Shown here piece after piece: positions 42,377-53,200 of a stretch of 64,000 nucleotides of DNA. The number at the start of each line of letters is the position of its first letter. Within the stretch, counting starts at the first letter, position 1. The notes beneath the pieces were generated by a model. It made no database searches and had not been told where the DNA came from. It saw nothing but the letters and a program-made list of their open reading frames with translations. The position numbers were made by a program, and so were the translations under genes. This DNA is from Rheinheimera pacifica. Lineage in GTDB: Bacteria; Pseudomonadota; Gammaproteobacteria; Enterobacterales; Alteromonadaceae. The stretch spans positions 1 through 64,000 of the forward strand of contig NZ_FNXF01000004.1 of assembly GCF_900108485.1 (NCBI RefSeq), in the 5' to 3' direction.

Positions 42377-42415
42377 CAACAGCAAAACCCAGCCATTTAA
42401 AGGGAACTCTGAAAT

Positions 42416-43039
42416 ATGTCTATGCCGCAACATTTAAATGACATAGTAAACGCTCTGGTACCAATCGTTATTGAGCAAACAGCCAAAGGCGAGCGGTCGT
42501 TCGATATCTACTCACGCCTGTTAAAAGAGCGGGTAATTTTCTTAACCGGCCAGGTTGAAGATCACATGGCCAACCTGATTGTGGCGCAATTATTGTTCTT
42601 AGAATCAGAAAATCCGGAAAAAGACATCTATATTTATATTAATTCGCCGGGCGGCTCTGTTACTGCTGGTTTGTCAATTTACGACACCATGCGTTATATC
42701 AAACCGGATATTGCCACTGTATGTGTGGGCCAGGCGGCCAGTATGGGCGCATTTTTATTATCTGGTGGCACTAAAGGTAAGCGTTATTGTTTACCCAATG
42801 CGCGGGTGATGATTCACCAGCCGTTAGGTGGCTTCCAGGGCCAGGCGACTGATTTTGAAATTCATGCCCGGGAAATTTTAAGCATTAAAGAAAAATTAAA
42901 CCGCTTAATGGCCGAGCACTGTGATAAAAGTTATGAGCAGGTTTGCAAAGATACTGAGCGTGATAATTTCTTAAGTGCGCAGCAAGCCTTGGATTATGGC
43001 CTGGTAGATGCCATATTAACCAATAGAGAAACGAAGTAA
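42416..43039 (+). CDS. clpP: ATP-dependent Clp protease proteolytic subunit
   Basis: A 207-residue serine protease. The catalytic serine lies in [11 protein letters not shown], the histidine in [11 protein letters not shown] and the aspartate follows in the [11 protein letters not shown] region; [18 protein letters not shown] is the classic upstream loop. Fourteen subunits form the barrel that degrades proteins fed by ClpX or ClpA. It lies 54 bases before clpX. A short propeptide is likely removed at the N-terminus, as in other gammaproteobacteria. Confidence 0.97.
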   Translation: MSMPQHLNDIVNALVPIVIEQTAKGERSFDIYSRLLKERVIFLTGQVEDHMANLIVAQLLFLESENPEKDIYIYINSPGGSVTAGLSIYDTMRYIKPDIATVCVGQAASMGAFLLSGGTKGKRYCLPNARVMIHQPLGGFQGQATDFEIHAREILSIKEKLNRLMAEHCDKSYEQVCKDTERDNFLSAQQALDYGLVDAILTNRETK

Positions 43040-43093
43040 TCATTTTGGCAGCCCTGCGTTACAGGGCTGCACCGTAGTGAAAGAGGTAGTTAC

Positions 43094-44374
43094 ATGTCTG
43101 ATCACCGCACTGACGGCGATAAGAACGGTAAACTGTTGTACTGTTCTTTTTGTGGCAAATCACAGCATGAAGTGCGTAAGTTGATTGCAGGCCCACAGGT
43201 TTATATTTGTGATGAATGCGTTGATTTATGCAATGACATCATCCGTGAGGAAATTAAAGACATTTCCCCGAAACGTGATGCCGACAAATTGCCGGTGCCG
43301 CGTGAAATCCGTCATCATCTTGACGATTATGTCATTGGTCAGGATCATGCCAAAAAAGTGCTGGCAGTGGCGGTATACAACCATTACAAACGCCTGCGCA
43401 GTGCTCAGCATAAACAAGACGTTGAGCTGGGTAAAAGTAATATCCTGCTGATAGGCCCAACCGGTAGTGGTAAAACTCTGCTGGCTGAAACGCTGGCCCG
43501 TTTACTGGATGTGCCTTTTACGATGGCCGATGCCACTACGCTGACCGAAGCCGGTTATGTTGGTGAAGATGTCGAAAATATTATTCAGAAGCTGCTGCAA
43601 AAGTGCGACTACGATGTAGAAAAAGCACAGCGCGGTATTGTCTATATAGACGAAATCGACAAGATTTCCCGCAAGTCTGATAATCCGTCTATTACCCGTG
43701 ATGTATCGGGTGAAGGCGTGCAGCAGGCGCTGTTAAAGCTGATTGAAGGTACTGTTGCCTCGGTACCGCCGCAAGGTGGCCGTAAGCATCCGCAGCAGGA
43801 GTTTTTGCAGGTTGATACCTCAAAAATTCTGTTTATCTGTGGCGGCGCTTTTGCCGGGTTAGATAAAGTTATTGAGCAGCGCTGTGCCAAAGGTTCGGGT
43901 ATTGGTTTTGGTGCTGAAGTACGCAGCAAAGAAAGTACGCGCAGCTTAAGTGAATCCTTCCGCGATGTAGAGCCGGAAGATTTGGTGAAGTACGGCTTAA
44001 TTCCGGAATTTATCGGTCGTTTACCGGTAGTGGCTACGTTAACTGAACTGGATTTAGCTGCCTTAGTGCAAATTCTCAGCGAGCCGAAAAACGCTTTAGT
44101 GAAGCAATTTGCGGCGTTATTTGCGATGGAAGATGTGGAGCTGGAGTTCCGTGAAGACGCACTAAAAGCCATTGCACAAAAAGCAATGGAGCGTAAAACC
44201 GGCGCCCGTGGCCTGCGCTCTATTGTTGAAGGTGTGTTGCTGGATACGATGTATGAACTGCCATCAATGCAGGATGTGTCAAAAGTAGTGATTGATGAAA
44301 CCGTGATCCGCGGTGAAAGCGACCCTATTTTGATTTATCAGAGCAGTGAGCCCGTTGCGGCTGAGTCACATTAA
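43094..44374 (+). CDS. clpX: Clp protease ATP-binding subunit ClpX
   Basis: A 426-residue AAA+ unfoldase. The N-terminal zinc-binding domain has [11 protein letters not shown] and CDECVDLC; Walker A is GPTGSGKT, Walker [11 protein letters not shown], with the pore loop GYVGEDVEN and the ClpP-docking loop IGFGAEV. It selects and unfolds substrates for ClpP. Full length. A terminator ends the clpPX unit before the lon promoter. Confidence 0.97.
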   Translation: MSDHRTDGDKNGKLLYCSFCGKSQHEVRKLIAGPQVYICDECVDLCNDIIREEIKDISPKRDADKLPVPREIRHHLDDYVIGQDHAKKVLAVAVYNHYKRLRSAQHKQDVELGKSNILLIGPTGSGKTLLAETLARLLDVPFTMADATTLTEAGYVGEDVENIIQKLLQKCDYDVEKAQRGIVYIDEIDKISRKSDNPSITRDVSGEGVQQALLKLIEGTVASVPPQGGRKHPQQEFLQVDTSKILFICGGAFAGLDKVIEQRCAKGSGIGFGAEVRSKESTRSLSESFRDVEPEDLVKYGLIPEFIGRLPVVATLTELDLAALVQILSEPKNALVKQFAALFAMEDVELEFREDALKAIAQKAMERKTGARGLRSIVEGVLLDTMYELPSMQDVSKVVIDETVIRGESDPILIYQSSEPVAAESH

Positions 44375-44390
44375 TCCTGCCACAGGAAAA

Positions 44391-44416
44391 AAAAGGAGCT
44401 GAATCAGCTCCTTTTT
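44391..44416 (+). terminator. Terminator of clpPX
   Basis: GGAGCTGA and TCAGCTCC pair tightly, with AAAA on the left and TTTTT on the right, so it could act on both strands. Confidence 0.85.
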
Positions 44417-44427
44417 CGTATATGTAA

Positions 44428-44452
44428 TTGAAGTTTTTAAAACGAACCCCAT
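44428..44452 (+). promoter_or_regulatory. Heat-shock (sigma-32-like) promoter of lon
   Basis: TTGAAG (44428-44433), 13-base spacer, CCCCAT (44447-44452) then AT. This fits the sigma-32 pattern CTTGAA-n13-15-CCCCAT, as expected for lon. It lies about 50 bases before the ATG. Confidence 0.82.
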
Positions 44453-44501
44453 ATACTGAAACATATTCGCGCCTGCAGTAACTAAATTCGAGAGAGTATC
44501 A

Positions 44502-46898
44502 ATGACATCAGAACACGCTGAACGTTTGCATATGCCGGTGCTGGCACTGCGCGACGTGGTCGTTTATCCCCATATGGTTATCCCGCTGTTTGTTGGTCGG
44601 GCAAAATCGATTAAATGCCTAGATGCGGCTATGGAAAACGACAAACAAATTTTTCTGGTTGCGCAAAAAGACGCCACGCTGGATGACCCGGCAGCGACTG
44701 ATCTATATGAAGTAGGTACGGTTGCGACGATTTTGCAATTACTAAAACTGCCGGACGGTACCGTGAAGGTATTGGTAGAGGGCAGCCGTCGTGCCAGGCT
44801 GGCTGAATTTACTGAAACCGACAAAGCTTTTGCTGCTTATGTTGATATTATCGAAACCGCCGAAGTCGACAGCCGTGAGCAGGAAGTGTTTTTGCGCTCC
44901 GCCATTAATCAGTTTGAAGGCTATATCAAACTGAATAAAAAGATCCCGCCGGAAGTATTAACCGCCCTGACCGGTATAGATGAACCGGCACGGCTGGCCG
45001 ATACCATGGCTGCACATATGCCGCTAAAAGTTGAAGATAAGCAAAAAGTGCTGGAAATCTTCGATGTGACCGAGCGGCTTGAATATCTGATGGCGATGAT
45101 GGAGAGTGAAATTGACATTCTTCAGGTAGAGCGCCGTATTCGTAGCCGGGTGAAAAAGCAGATGGAGAAAAGCCAGCGCGAGTATTACCTGAACGAGCAA
45201 ATGAAAGCCATTCAGCGTGAACTGGGTGAGCTGGAAGATGCGCCGGACGAATTTGAAACACTGAATAAGAAAATTGAACAGGCACAAATGCCACAAGAAG
45301 TGGCAGATAAAGCCCGTAGCGAGCTGCAAAAGCTGAAAATGATGTCGCCAATGTCGGCAGAAGCAACAGTGGTGCGCAGCTACATCGACTGGCTGGCCAA
45401 TGTGCCGTGGAAAAAGCGCAGTAAGGTGAAGAAAAACCTGGCAGTGGCCGAGCAAATTCTTAATGCAGACCATTACGGCCTGGAGAAGGTAAAAGAGCGC
45501 ATTGTTGAGTATTTAGCTGTGCAGCAACGGGTCAACAAATTAAAAGGCCCAATTCTTTGTCTGGTTGGCCCTCCGGGTGTGGGTAAAACGTCACTGGGGC
45601 AATCTGTTGCCAAAGCTACCGGGCGTAAGTACGTGCGGATGGCGTTGGGCGGCGTGCGTGACGAAGCTGAAATTCGTGGTCACCGTCGTACCTACATCGG
45701 TTCAATGCCGGGCAAAATCATCCAGAAAATGGCTAAGGTTGGCGTGCGTAACCCGCTGTTTTTACTTGATGAAATTGACAAAATGGCGTCGGATTTCCGT
45801 GGCGATCCGGCCGCGGCGCTGCTGGAGGTATTAGATCCTGAACAGAACACAGCATTCAGTGATCACTATCTGGAAGTGGATTACGATTTATCTGATGTGA
45901 TGTTCTTCGCAACGTCCAACAGCCTGAATATTCCGGCGGCGTTACTGGACCGGATGGAAGTGATCCGTTTGGCGGGTTATACCGAAGATGAAAAGCTGAA
46001 CATTGCCAGACAGCACCTTATCACTAAGCAAATTGGCCGCAATGGGTTAAAAACCAGCGAGATTGTCATTGAAGATAGCGCCATTATTGGCATTATCCGC
46101 TATTACACCCGCGAGGCCGGGGTGCGTAGTTTAGAGCGTGAGATCTCCAAACTGTGCCGCAAAGCGGTAAAGCAAATATTGCTGACCAAAGATTTAAAGC
46201 AGGTGGTGATCAACCAGCAGAATCTGGAAGACTACCTCGGCGTGCAGCGCTACGACTACGGTAAAGCTGAAGACAGCAATCGTATCGGCCAGGTTACCGG
46301 CTTAGCCTGGACGGAAGTGGGCGGCGATTTACTGACTATTGAAGCGGCTTCGGTGATGGGCAAAGGTAAACTTACTTTTACCGGTTCACTGGGTGATGTG
46401 ATGAAAGAGTCTATCCAGGCGGCGATGACAGTAGTGCGCAGCCGCGCCGCAGGTTTGCGTATCAATGAAGACTTTTATGAAAAACGCGATATTCATGTGC
46501 ATGTACCGGAAGGCGCCACGCCAAAAGATGGCCCCAGTGCCGGTATTGCTATGGTAACAGCGCTGGTATCAAGCTTAACCGGTAACCCGGTACGGGCTGA
46601 TGTGGCTATGACAGGTGAAATTACGCTGCGTGGTGAAGTTTTACCCATCGGTGGCTTAAAAGAAAAGCTGTTGGCAGCACACCGTGGTGGTATTAAGCGG
46701 GTACTTATTCCGCATGATAACGTGCGTGACTTAAAAGATATCCCTGATAATGTGAAAGGTGATATCGAAATTTGCGCGGTAAAATGGATAGATGAAGTGC
46801 TGGAACTGGCGTTACAAGAGCCATTAGAGCGTGTTTCGGTGGTAGAAACGGTAAAAAATCCAGCAAAAAGCAAAAAAACGGAAAAAAATCCTGCGTAG
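44502..46898 (+). CDS. lon: ATP-dependent protease Lon
   Basis: A 798-residue protease of normal length. The N-terminal LON domain starts [23 protein letters not shown]; Walker A is [12 protein letters not shown], Walker [10 protein letters not shown]; the catalytic serine is in [10 protein letters not shown], with the lysine downstream in the [17 protein letters not shown] region. It degrades misfolded and regulatory proteins in the cytoplasm. A sigma-32-like promoter precedes it. The C-terminal tail is lysine-rich ([14 protein letters not shown]). Confidence 0.97.
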   Translation: MTSEHAERLHMPVLALRDVVVYPHMVIPLFVGRAKSIKCLDAAMENDKQIFLVAQKDATLDDPAATDLYEVGTVATILQLLKLPDGTVKVLVEGSRRARLAEFTETDKAFAAYVDIIETAEVDSREQEVFLRSAINQFEGYIKLNKKIPPEVLTALTGIDEPARLADTMAAHMPLKVEDKQKVLEIFDVTERLEYLMAMMESEIDILQVERRIRSRVKKQMEKSQREYYLNEQMKAIQRELGELEDAPDEFETLNKKIEQAQMPQEVADKARSELQKLKMMSPMSAEATVVRSYIDWLANVPWKKRSKVKKNLAVAEQILNADHYGLEKVKERIVEYLAVQQRVNKLKGPILCLVGPPGVGKTSLGQSVAKATGRKYVRMALGGVRDEAEIRGHRRTYIGSMPGKIIQKMAKVGVRNPLFLLDEIDKMASDFRGDPAAALLEVLDPEQNTAFSDHYLEVDYDLSDVMFFATSNSLNIPAALLDRMEVIRLAGYTEDEKLNIARQHLITKQIGRNGLKTSEIVIEDSAIIGIIRYYTREAGVRSLEREISKLCRKAVKQILLTKDLKQVVINQQNLEDYLGVQRYDYGKAEDSNRIGQVTGLAWTEVGGDLLTIEAASVMGKGKLTFTGSLGDVMKESIQAAMTVVRSRAAGLRINEDFYEKRDIHVHVPEGATPKDGPSAGIAMVTALVSSLTGNPVRADVAMTGEITLRGEVLPIGGLKEKLLAAHRGGIKRVLIPHDNVRDLKDIPDNVKGDIEICAVKWIDEVLELALQEPLERVSVVETVKNPAKSKKTEKNPA

Positions 46899-46947
46899 GG
46901 GCTTTTCATTCCTGTTGGCTGTGCTAAGTTATGGAAAGTTTCGACCA

Positions 46948-46968
46948 AGCCCTTGTTATACAAGGGCT
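46948..46968 (+). terminator. Hairpin after lon
   Basis: AGCCCTTGT and ACAAGGGCT are a perfect 9-bp stem over a TAT loop, 50 bases after the lon stop. There is no T-tract directly after it, so it may protect the mRNA 3' end or pause transcription rather than end it. Confidence 0.6.
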
Positions 46969-47008
46969 GCAGTCAAAGCCAGAACTGTTAGTTTTGCTGC
47001 TTTTTTGC

Positions 47009-47037
47009 TTGCAAGCCTGAAAAATGCTTGTTATAAC
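47009..47037 (+). promoter_or_regulatory. Sigma-70 promoter of hupB
   Basis: TTGCAA (47009-47014), 17-base spacer, TATAAC (47032-47037), 71 bases before the hupB start. Confidence 0.75.
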
Positions 47038-47107
47038 GATGAAGCTCACTTACAGAACTAATGAAGTGTAGTTGTTGAAAATAATAACAATTGAAGGGGA
47101 TGATATT

Positions 47108-47380
47108 GTGAACAAGTCTCAACTTATCGACAAAATTGCTGCTGGTGCAGACATTTCTAAAGCAGCAGCAGGTCGTGCTTTAGATTCGTTCATTGATGCT
47201 GTTACCGAAGCTCTTAAAGAAGGCGACTCTGTAGCATTAGTTGGTTTTGGTACTTACAGCGTACGCGAGCGTGCAGCCCGTACAGGCCGTAACCCACAAA
47301 CTGGTGCAACTATTCAAATCGCGTCTGCGAAAATTCCTTCTTTCAAGCCTGGTAAAGCGTTAAAAGACGCCTGTAACTAA
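47108..47380 (+). CDS. hupB: DNA-binding protein HU-beta
   Basis: A 90-residue histone-like protein from the GTG at 47108; this gives the standard HU length, and AAGGGG lies upstream. The longer frame from 47072 is not supported. Signatures: [32 protein letters not shown] and the DNA-binding arm [21 protein letters not shown] with the intercalating proline in NPQT. HU bends and compacts DNA as a dimer. It is in the usual place between lon and ppiD. Confidence 0.96.
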   Translation: MNKSQLIDKIAAGADISKAAAGRALDSFIDAVTEALKEGDSVALVGFGTYSVRERAARTGRNPQTGATIQIASAKIPSFKPGKALKDACN

Positions 47381-47471
47381 GCTTTAGTTTGGTACAGACA
47401 AGCAAAGTGCCAATTTTGGGAGTACCAGGCTACTTAATACGGTAACCACAGTCTTCCAAAGGCTTCTCTAA

Positions 47472-47532
47472 AAAAAGCGCATCTGTTAAGATGCGTTTTT
47501 TTTTACGGCAACCAAGATGCGTTTTTGTTGCC
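47472..47532 (+). terminator. Terminator pair after hupB
   Basis: CGCATC/GATGCG (47478-47495) is followed by nine T; a second stem, GGCAAC/GTTGCC (47507-47532), lies directly after, and the block AAGATGCGTTTTT occurs in both. The second copy looks like a partial duplication. Confidence 0.8.
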
Positions 47533-47570
47533 TCCCAGCCGTTAAAGATGAATAAAGAGATCGTGCTAAG

Positions 47571-49478
47571 ATGTTAGAGAGAATCAGAGAAGGCTCGCAG
47601 GGAATCATTGCCAAGTCTATTTTAGGCTTAGTGATCCTGACGTTCGCATTAGCAGGTGTTGGCAGTTATTTAAGTAAACCTGCTGAAGTTAATGTGGCAG
47701 AGGTTAACGGTGAAAAAATCAGCCGTGCAGACTTTGACCAGGCATTTCAGAATGAGCGGTCACGACTGCAACAGCAGTTTGGTGAAATGTACGCCACCCT
47801 GGCAGCTGATAGCGCTTATATGAATAATTTTCGTAGCGAAGTGCTGGAACGTCTTATCGACGAGACCTTGCAAAAGCAATTTGCTGCAGAGCTTGGCTTG
47901 CGTGTTAGTGATGATCAGGTGCGTGAAGCTATCCGCGGTATGACAGAATTTCAGGTTGACGGCCAGTTTAATAATGACCGTTATCAGGCTTTATTGCGTC
48001 AGGCCGGTTATCAGCCGGATCAGTTCCGTGAACTGATGCGTGAGCAAATGTCGCGTAACCAGTTATTAATTGGTTTACTGAGTAGCGAATTTGCCACAGT
48101 TAAAGATATGCAGTTACTGGCTAAATTACAGCAACAAAGCCGTGATATCGAATTTGTGCGTATTGCCGCAGCTGATTTTGCCGCTAAGGTAGAACTGACA
48201 GAGCAAATGCTGCAAGACTACTACACAACGAACCTGCAACAATTTGAGACAGAGCAAAAAGTTGCCGTTAACTATGTTGAGGTATCCGCTGCAGCGCTGG
48301 CATCAGATACTGAAGTTACTGAGCAGCAAGTGGCCGATTATTACCAGGCTAATAAAGCCCGTTACACCCGTGACGAACGTCGCCAGGTTGCGCATATTAT
48401 GCTGGAAGCAGAAGAAGATGATGCAGAAGTTGCCGCAAAAGCAGAGGCGATTTTACAGCAGTTAAAAGCCGGTGCTGATTTTGCGCAGCTGGCTAAAGCA
48501 GAATCTGCCGATACCTTTTCTGCAGAAAACGGTGGTGTGCTGGACTGGTTAGCAGCCGGTGATGTTGACCCTGAATTCGAGCGCGTTGCTTTTGGTATGA
48601 AAGAAGCCGGCGAACTTAGCCCTGTGGTAAGAAGCGCTTATGGGTACCATATTATTAAGCTGGTTACTCTGGAACCAGCCCAGGTGCAAGAGCTGGCTGA
48701 CGTATCAGCAGATATAGCTAATAGCATTAAGCAAGATGCTGCAACTGCAAAGTTTTACGAGGTGCAGCAACGTTTGGCCGAAGTGAGTTTTGAAGTGCCT
48801 GATACACTCGAAGATGCAGCAGCAGCGGTAGATGCTAAGGTCATTTCAACACCGTTATTTAGCCGCAATGAAGCAACTGCGCCTTTATCTGCACCTGCAG
48901 TAATGAGTAAAATTTTCGATAGTGGCTTTATTAAAGAGCGGCTAAACAGTGAAGTTATTGAACTGGATAATCAACGCGCTATCGTAGTGCGTGTTACCGA
49001 TTACCAGCCAAAACGTACGCAATCACTGGAAGAAGTTAAAGCTCAGGTGGAAGCGGCTGTTCGCGCAGAGCAAAGCTCATTGTTAGCTAAAGCGAAAGGC
49101 GAAGAGATATTGGCTGGCGCTGCACAGAGCAGTTTAAAGGCTCAGGCAGAGCAGGCATCGTTGACGCTGGAGCAGTCTGTAGACACACCACGCTTTGGTG
49201 GCACTCTGGATGGACAAATTCGTGCTAAAGCTTTCGCTATGCCTCGCCCGGCCGATAAACCGGCTATTGAGCTGGCAACGCTGGCCAATGGCGATACTGC
49301 GCTGGTATCTGTGCTGGCAGTGAAAGATGCCGAAGTAACAATGGTGCCAGAACCTGCCCAACTGGAGCGTTTGGCCGAGCAGCAAGCCGAACAGCATTAC
49401 CGTGCGGTAATTGCAGCGTTAAAAGCCAAAGCTGACATAAGCCGTAATCTGCGTGAAGCCGTGACGGATACTCAGTAA
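47571..49478 (+). CDS. ppiD: Periplasmic folding chaperone PpiD, SurA/parvulin family
   Basis: A 635-residue protein anchored in the inner membrane by one N-terminal helix (SILGLVILTFALAGVGSYL, residues about 15-34), the rest in the periplasm. A SurA-N-like chaperone region follows (VNGEKISRADFDQAFQNE, FREV-like LERLIDETLQKQFA), then a parvulin (PPIC) domain near residues 265-360 (RRQVAHIMLEAEE, FAQLAKAESADTFSAENGGVLDWL). PpiD helps proteins leaving the Sec channel. The gene is convergent with sapF, with a shared bidirectional terminator. Confidence 0.93.
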   Translation: MLERIREGSQGIIAKSILGLVILTFALAGVGSYLSKPAEVNVAEVNGEKISRADFDQAFQNERSRLQQQFGEMYATLAADSAYMNNFRSEVLERLIDETLQKQFAAELGLRVSDDQVREAIRGMTEFQVDGQFNNDRYQALLRQAGYQPDQFRELMREQMSRNQLLIGLLSSEFATVKDMQLLAKLQQQSRDIEFVRIAAADFAAKVELTEQMLQDYYTTNLQQFETEQKVAVNYVEVSAAALASDTEVTEQQVADYYQANKARYTRDERRQVAHIMLEAEEDDAEVAAKAEAILQQLKAGADFAQLAKAESADTFSAENGGVLDWLAAGDVDPEFERVAFGMKEAGELSPVVRSAYGYHIIKLVTLEPAQVQELADVSADIANSIKQDAATAKFYEVQQRLAEVSFEVPDTLEDAAAAVDAKVISTPLFSRNEATAPLSAPAVMSKIFDSGFIKERLNSEVIELDNQRAIVVRVTDYQPKRTQSLEEVKAQVEAAVRAEQSSLLAKAKGEEILAGAAQSSLKAQAEQASLTLEQSVDTPRFGGTLDGQIRAKAFAMPRPADKPAIELATLANGDTALVSVLAVKDAEVTMVPEPAQLERLAEQQAEQHYRAVIAALKAKADISRNLREAVTDTQ

Positions 49479-49498
49479 CATACATACAGATACATCGA

Positions 49499-49528
49499 TA
49501 AAAAACCGTGGCTTGCCACGGTTTTTTT
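49499..49528. terminator. Bidirectional terminator between ppiD and sapF
   Basis: AAAAACCGTGGC and GCCACGGTTTTT pair over a TT loop. T-runs on both strands allow termination of ppiD and of the sap operon; the sapF stop codon overlaps it. Confidence 0.9.
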
Positions 49529-50294
49529 ATGTAATAGCGCTATTAATCAGTTTGCGGCTGTAGTCATGCTCGGCATGAGCAAATACGTGTGCAGTGTTAC
49601 CGTAATCCAGCGCTGTGCCCTGATGCAGTACCAGTAAATCGTCAGCGATATGGCGCACCAGCCGCAAATGGTTGGTGATTAGCAGATAAGCCAGACCGGA
49701 TTTTTGCTGCAATTCCAGCAACAGGTTTACAATTTGTGCCCGTAGTGATGGGTCAAGTGCGGTAAGCGCTTCATCTAAAATAAGCAGTTTAGGGTCAAGG
49801 ATCAGTGCCCTGGCCAGTGCCACCCGTTGTAACTGACCGCCGGAAAACATATGCGGGTAGTATTCACTGTGTTCATCCAGCAAACCGAGTTGTTTTAATG
49901 TCTGGCGGATTTTCTGCTTACGTTGCTGCGGGTCTAATACCGTGCTAAAACGCAAGACGTCATCCAGCATCTGGCCTATCTTCTGATGCGGGTTTAGTGA
50001 CTTTGCCGCATCCTGAAAAATAAACCGGATCACATGGTTATATTGCCGGTAGTGGCTGATCTGAACTGGCTGGCCGGCCAGCAGGATCTCGCCACTGTCT
50101 GGTTTTTCAATTCCTACCAGTAGTTTTGCCAACGTACTTTTGCCCGATCCGGTTTCACCAACAATGGCCAGGGTTTTACCTTCGGCCAGTGTAAAGCTGA
50201 TATTTTGCAGGGCAATAACGCTGCGTTGACTGAACCAGCCGCTTTGTTTGCGATAGGTTTTACACAGCTCTCTGACTTCAAGCAGGGTGTTCAT
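49527..50294 (-). CDS. sapF: SapF-type ABC transporter ATP-binding subunit
   Basis: A 255-residue ATPase of the peptide transporter. Walker A GETGSGKSTLAKL near residue 45, signature FSGGQLQRVALARALI, Walker B LLILDEALTALD and the H-loop LITNHL. With SapD it powers the SapBC channel. SapABCDF is known for uptake of peptides and for resistance to antimicrobial peptides; in E. coli it also exports putrescine. It overlaps sapD by four bases and is the last gene of the operon. Confidence 0.92.
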   Translation of the reverse strand: MNTLLEVRELCKTYRKQSGWFSQRSVIALQNISFTLAEGKTLAIVGETGSGKSTLAKLLVGIEKPDSGEILLAGQPVQISHYRQYNHVIRFIFQDAAKSLNPHQKIGQMLDDVLRFSTVLDPQQRKQKIRQTLKQLGLLDEHSEYYPHMFSGGQLQRVALARALILDPKLLILDEALTALDPSLRAQIVNLLLELQQKSGLAYLLITNHLRLVRHIADDLLVLHQGTALDYGNTAHVFAHAEHDYSRKLINSAIT

Positions 50295-51286
50295 AAGTCT
50301 TTTTTACCGGTTAAAGGAAAATGACAACTGTAGTAATGATTTTGTAAGCGCTCCAGGGTGGGTGTTTTCACACATTCCTTGCGGGCATTGGGGCAGCGTG
50401 GGCCCAGGCGGCAGCCTATAGGCAGATGCTGCAGCACCGGAATACTGCCAGGCAGTGCATATAATGGTGTTTTCGGCTGCAGGTTAGGTTGAAATTCCGG
50501 TACGCTTTTAATCAGTGCATGGGTGTAGGGATGATAAGGCTGTTTGAGAATGCTGGCGGTTTCGCCTGCTTCAACCAGCTGACCACAGTACAACACACTC
50601 AGGCTTTGGGTATAGCGGGCTATGCTTTCCAGCTCATGGCTTATCAGCAATACAGATGTACCTTTTAGCTGGTTAAAGCTGGCCAGCAGACGAAACAGTT
50701 GCGCCTGGGTGGTGCTTTCCAGCGCTGTAGTGGGTTCATCAGCAATCAATAGCTTCGGCGCCTTGGCAATGGCCATAGCGATCATGATCTTCTGGCAAAC
50801 GCCTTCAGATAACTGATAAGGGTAACTTTGCAGAACAGCCTGATGGTCGCGCACACCTACTTTATGCAGTAAACCAATAGCTTTGCGCCGGCGCAGATAG
50901 CCGCGTTTCCACCAGGGGCCTTCCAACAGGTGGTCGGGAATCGCTTCTTCGAGCTGCTCCAGTATCGCTGCGGTAGGGTCGAGGCTACGACTAGGCTCCT
51001 GGTATATCATGGCGATGTCACGGCCAATTACTTTGCGCTGCTGATCGTAGGGTAGACGCAGCAAATCCTGCCCACACCAGTTAAAGCGATCGGCACTGAC
51101 CAGCCAGCGCTTGTTCAGTACGCCAACAATAGCTTTGGCAATAAGGCTTTTACCTGAGCCAGATTCACCCACCAGGCCGCGGGTTTCACCTTCACGCAAA
51201 CTAAGATTAACCCGGTCAACAGCTCGGATTAAGCCATCGGGAGTTTTCAGCTCTATGGTCAGGTTTTTAATGTCGAGTAACAGCAT
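50291..51286 (-). CDS. sapD: SapD-type ABC transporter ATP-binding subunit
   Basis: A 331-residue ATPase. Walker A GESGSGKSLIAKA, the signature region is degenerate (YQLSEGVCQKIMIAMAIA in place of LSGGQ), Walker B LLIADEPTTALE, and a C-terminal oligopeptide-transporter extension with four cysteines (PIGCRLGPRCPNARKEC...YYSCHFP), which may bind a metal cluster. The LSEGVCQK form of the signature is usual for SapD. Translation is coupled: sapC ends at the base where sapD starts. Confidence 0.92.
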   Translation of the reverse strand: MLLLDIKNLTIELKTPDGLIRAVDRVNLSLREGETRGLVGESGSGKSLIAKAIVGVLNKRWLVSADRFNWCGQDLLRLPYDQQRKVIGRDIAMIYQEPSRSLDPTAAILEQLEEAIPDHLLEGPWWKRGYLRRRKAIGLLHKVGVRDHQAVLQSYPYQLSEGVCQKIMIAMAIAKAPKLLIADEPTTALESTTQAQLFRLLASFNQLKGTSVLLISHELESIARYTQSLSVLYCGQLVEAGETASILKQPYHPYTHALIKSVPEFQPNLQPKTPLYALPGSIPVLQHLPIGCRLGPRCPNARKECVKTPTLERLQNHYYSCHFPLTGKKDL

Positions 51287-52182
51287 TAGTTTTCCCGCCG
51301 TTTTTTCATGGCGTTACGCAGGCCATCGCCCACCAGATTAACCGACAATACTGCGGTAAAGATCAGTAGCCCAGGCAGTGCAACGCCTACAGGGGCAACA
51401 TAAATAAGATCCAGCGAGTCAGCAATAATAGCGCCCCATTCTGCCGTAGGAGCCTGGGCGCCGAGACCTAAAAAGCCCAGCGCAGCAATGTCGAGAATAG
51501 CCGTTGATAATGCCATAGTCGCGGTCACGGTTAACCGCTCCCAGATATTGGGTAAAATAAGCCGGGTCAGTACCTGCCAGTTACTGGCACCGTCTAAGCG
51601 GTAAGCGGTGACATAATCCTGATTCAGCTGCTCGGCTATAGCATTACGTATGCTATGAACAAATTGTGGCAGTAAAGCCAGCATAATGGCCCACAAGGTG
51701 TTTAACAGGCCGGGGCCGAGTATGGCCACGATAATAATGGCTAACAGCAAGGAGGGGATTGTCAGCGCTAAATCGAGCACATGGTTAAATACACTGGATT
51801 TGACTCCCTTACTCATACCTGCCAGTACACCCAGCAATAAGCCTATCAGTAAAGCGCCCACTACCGTAATAAGAGCAATACCAAAAGTATAGCGGGCTCC
51901 CATCAGCATACGGGAGAACATATCACGGCCCAAATCATCGGTACCAAACGGATATTGCACCAGCCCTTGTTCAGACCATGAGGGGGCAATCAGCAGCAGG
52001 GTATCGTTTTGCATGTAGGGATCATGTGGTGTCAGCAGTGGCGAAAGTATGGCCAGCAGAAAAAACAGTATAAACAACACCAGCCCCGACATAGCACTGT
52101 GCTGGCGGGCAAATTCGCGCCATAGCAATAGCAGCGGCGAGCGGGCGTGTTGCTCATCCGGTAATAAACGAAAGCGGGCCAT
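51286..52182 (-). CDS. sapC: SapC-type ABC transporter permease
   Basis: A 298-residue inner-membrane permease with six hydrophobic segments and the usual DppC-type N-terminus (LLWREFARQHSAMSGLVLFILFFLLAILSPLL). The coupling motif is the region YRLDGASNWQVLTRLILPN. It forms the channel with SapB. Its length matches SapC. Confidence 0.92.
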   Translation of the reverse strand: MARFRLLPDEQHARSPLLLLWREFARQHSAMSGLVLFILFFLLAILSPLLTPHDPYMQNDTLLLIAPSWSEQGLVQYPFGTDDLGRDMFSRMLMGARYTFGIALITVVGALLIGLLLGVLAGMSKGVKSSVFNHVLDLALTIPSLLLAIIIVAILGPGLLNTLWAIMLALLPQFVHSIRNAIAEQLNQDYVTAYRLDGASNWQVLTRLILPNIWERLTVTATMALSTAILDIAALGFLGLGAQAPTAEWGAIIADSLDLIYVAPVGVALPGLLIFTAVLSVNLVGDGLRNAMKKRREN

Positions 52183-52183
52183 C

Positions 52184-53200
52184 TCAGCGCTTCCTTGCTA
52201 GAGGGTTAAACAGCGTATGCAGGATTTCTGTCAACATATTTACACTAATAACCAGGGTTGAGATAACCAGTAAGCCGGCCTGAATTGCCGGGTAATTACG
52301 CTGATAAATACTGTCTATCAGCCAACGGCCAATACCCGGCCAGGAGAAAATAACTTCAGTAATCATCGCCAGCGTTATAAGGGTGCTAAATTGCAGGCCT
52401 ATCTGACGGATAACCGGCAGCAGGGCGTTACGCAAAGCATGCCGGTACAGTACTTGCGCCCGGTTAAGCCCTTTGGCGCGTGCGGTTTTTATATAACTTT
52501 GTTCCCAGACATCCAGCATCGAATCCCGGGTGAAACGGATCATCACGGTGGTGGGGAAGGTTGCCAGCACTATCGTTGGCAGTAATGTGTGGCGCAGCGC
52601 ATTAAGCAGAGCTTCTGTCTGGTGCTGGCTGTTGGCCAACAGAATATCTGCCAGCATAAAACCGGTAACATGCGGAATTTCATACAAGACGCCAATGCGA
52701 CCAGCCGTTGGCAACCAGCCCAGACCAAGCGAAAACAGCATAATCAGTAGCAGTGCCCACCAGAATACCGGTATGGAATAACCTGCTATCGCCAGTGCGG
52801 AAATAATGCGGCTGATAATACCTTCCGGTTTTATTGCAGCAATAATACCCAGTGGAATACCGACAAAAAATGACACCAGCAGAGCATAAGCCGCCAGTTC
52901 TAAAGTGGCTGGCAGCAGTATTTTTATTTCCTGCAGCAGTGGTTGTTTACTGGCAAAAGACAGGCCCCAATCGCCACTGAAAATACGCTGCAGGTAGGCA
53001 ATATATTGTTGTATGTAGCCGCTATCTAAGCGGTACTCTGCCGTTAATTGGGTGGCCAGTTCAGCAGATATATCGGTCAGGCCGGTAAAATTTTGCAGCG
53101 TATTACCCGGAAACAGATACCCCAGGCTAAATGCCAGTATGCTCAGAGCAATAAAGACAAAAACCAGTAAAAACAGACGGCGCAATAAATACAGGGTCAT
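52184..53200 (-). CDS. sapB: SapB-type ABC transporter permease
   Basis: A 338-residue inner-membrane permease, DppB-like, with six segments. Start LYLLRRLFLLVFVFIALSILAFSLGYLFPGN; the EAA coupling loop is YIKTARAKGLNRAQVLYRHALRN. It pairs with SapC. The start overlaps the end of sapA by four bases, and its stop lies one base before sapC. Confidence 0.92.
   Translation of the reverse strand: MTLYLLRRLFLLVFVFIALSILAFSLGYLFPGNTLQNFTGLTDISAELATQLTAEYRLDSGYIQQYIAYLQRIFSGDWGLSFASKQPLLQEIKILLPATLELAAYALLVSFFVGIPLGIIAAIKPEGIISRIISALAIAGYSIPVFWWALLLIMLFSLGLGWLPTAGRIGVLYEIPHVTGFMLADILLANSQHQTEALLNALRHTLLPTIVLATFPTTVMIRFTRDSMLDVWEQSYIKTARAKGLNRAQVLYRHALRNALLPVIRQIGLQFSTLITLAMITEVIFSWPGIGRWLIDSIYQRNYPAIQAGLLVISTLVISVNMLTEILHTLFNPLARKR

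Noticed and set aside
43642-44172. 176-codon minus-strand frame
   Set aside because: Antisense shadow of clpX.
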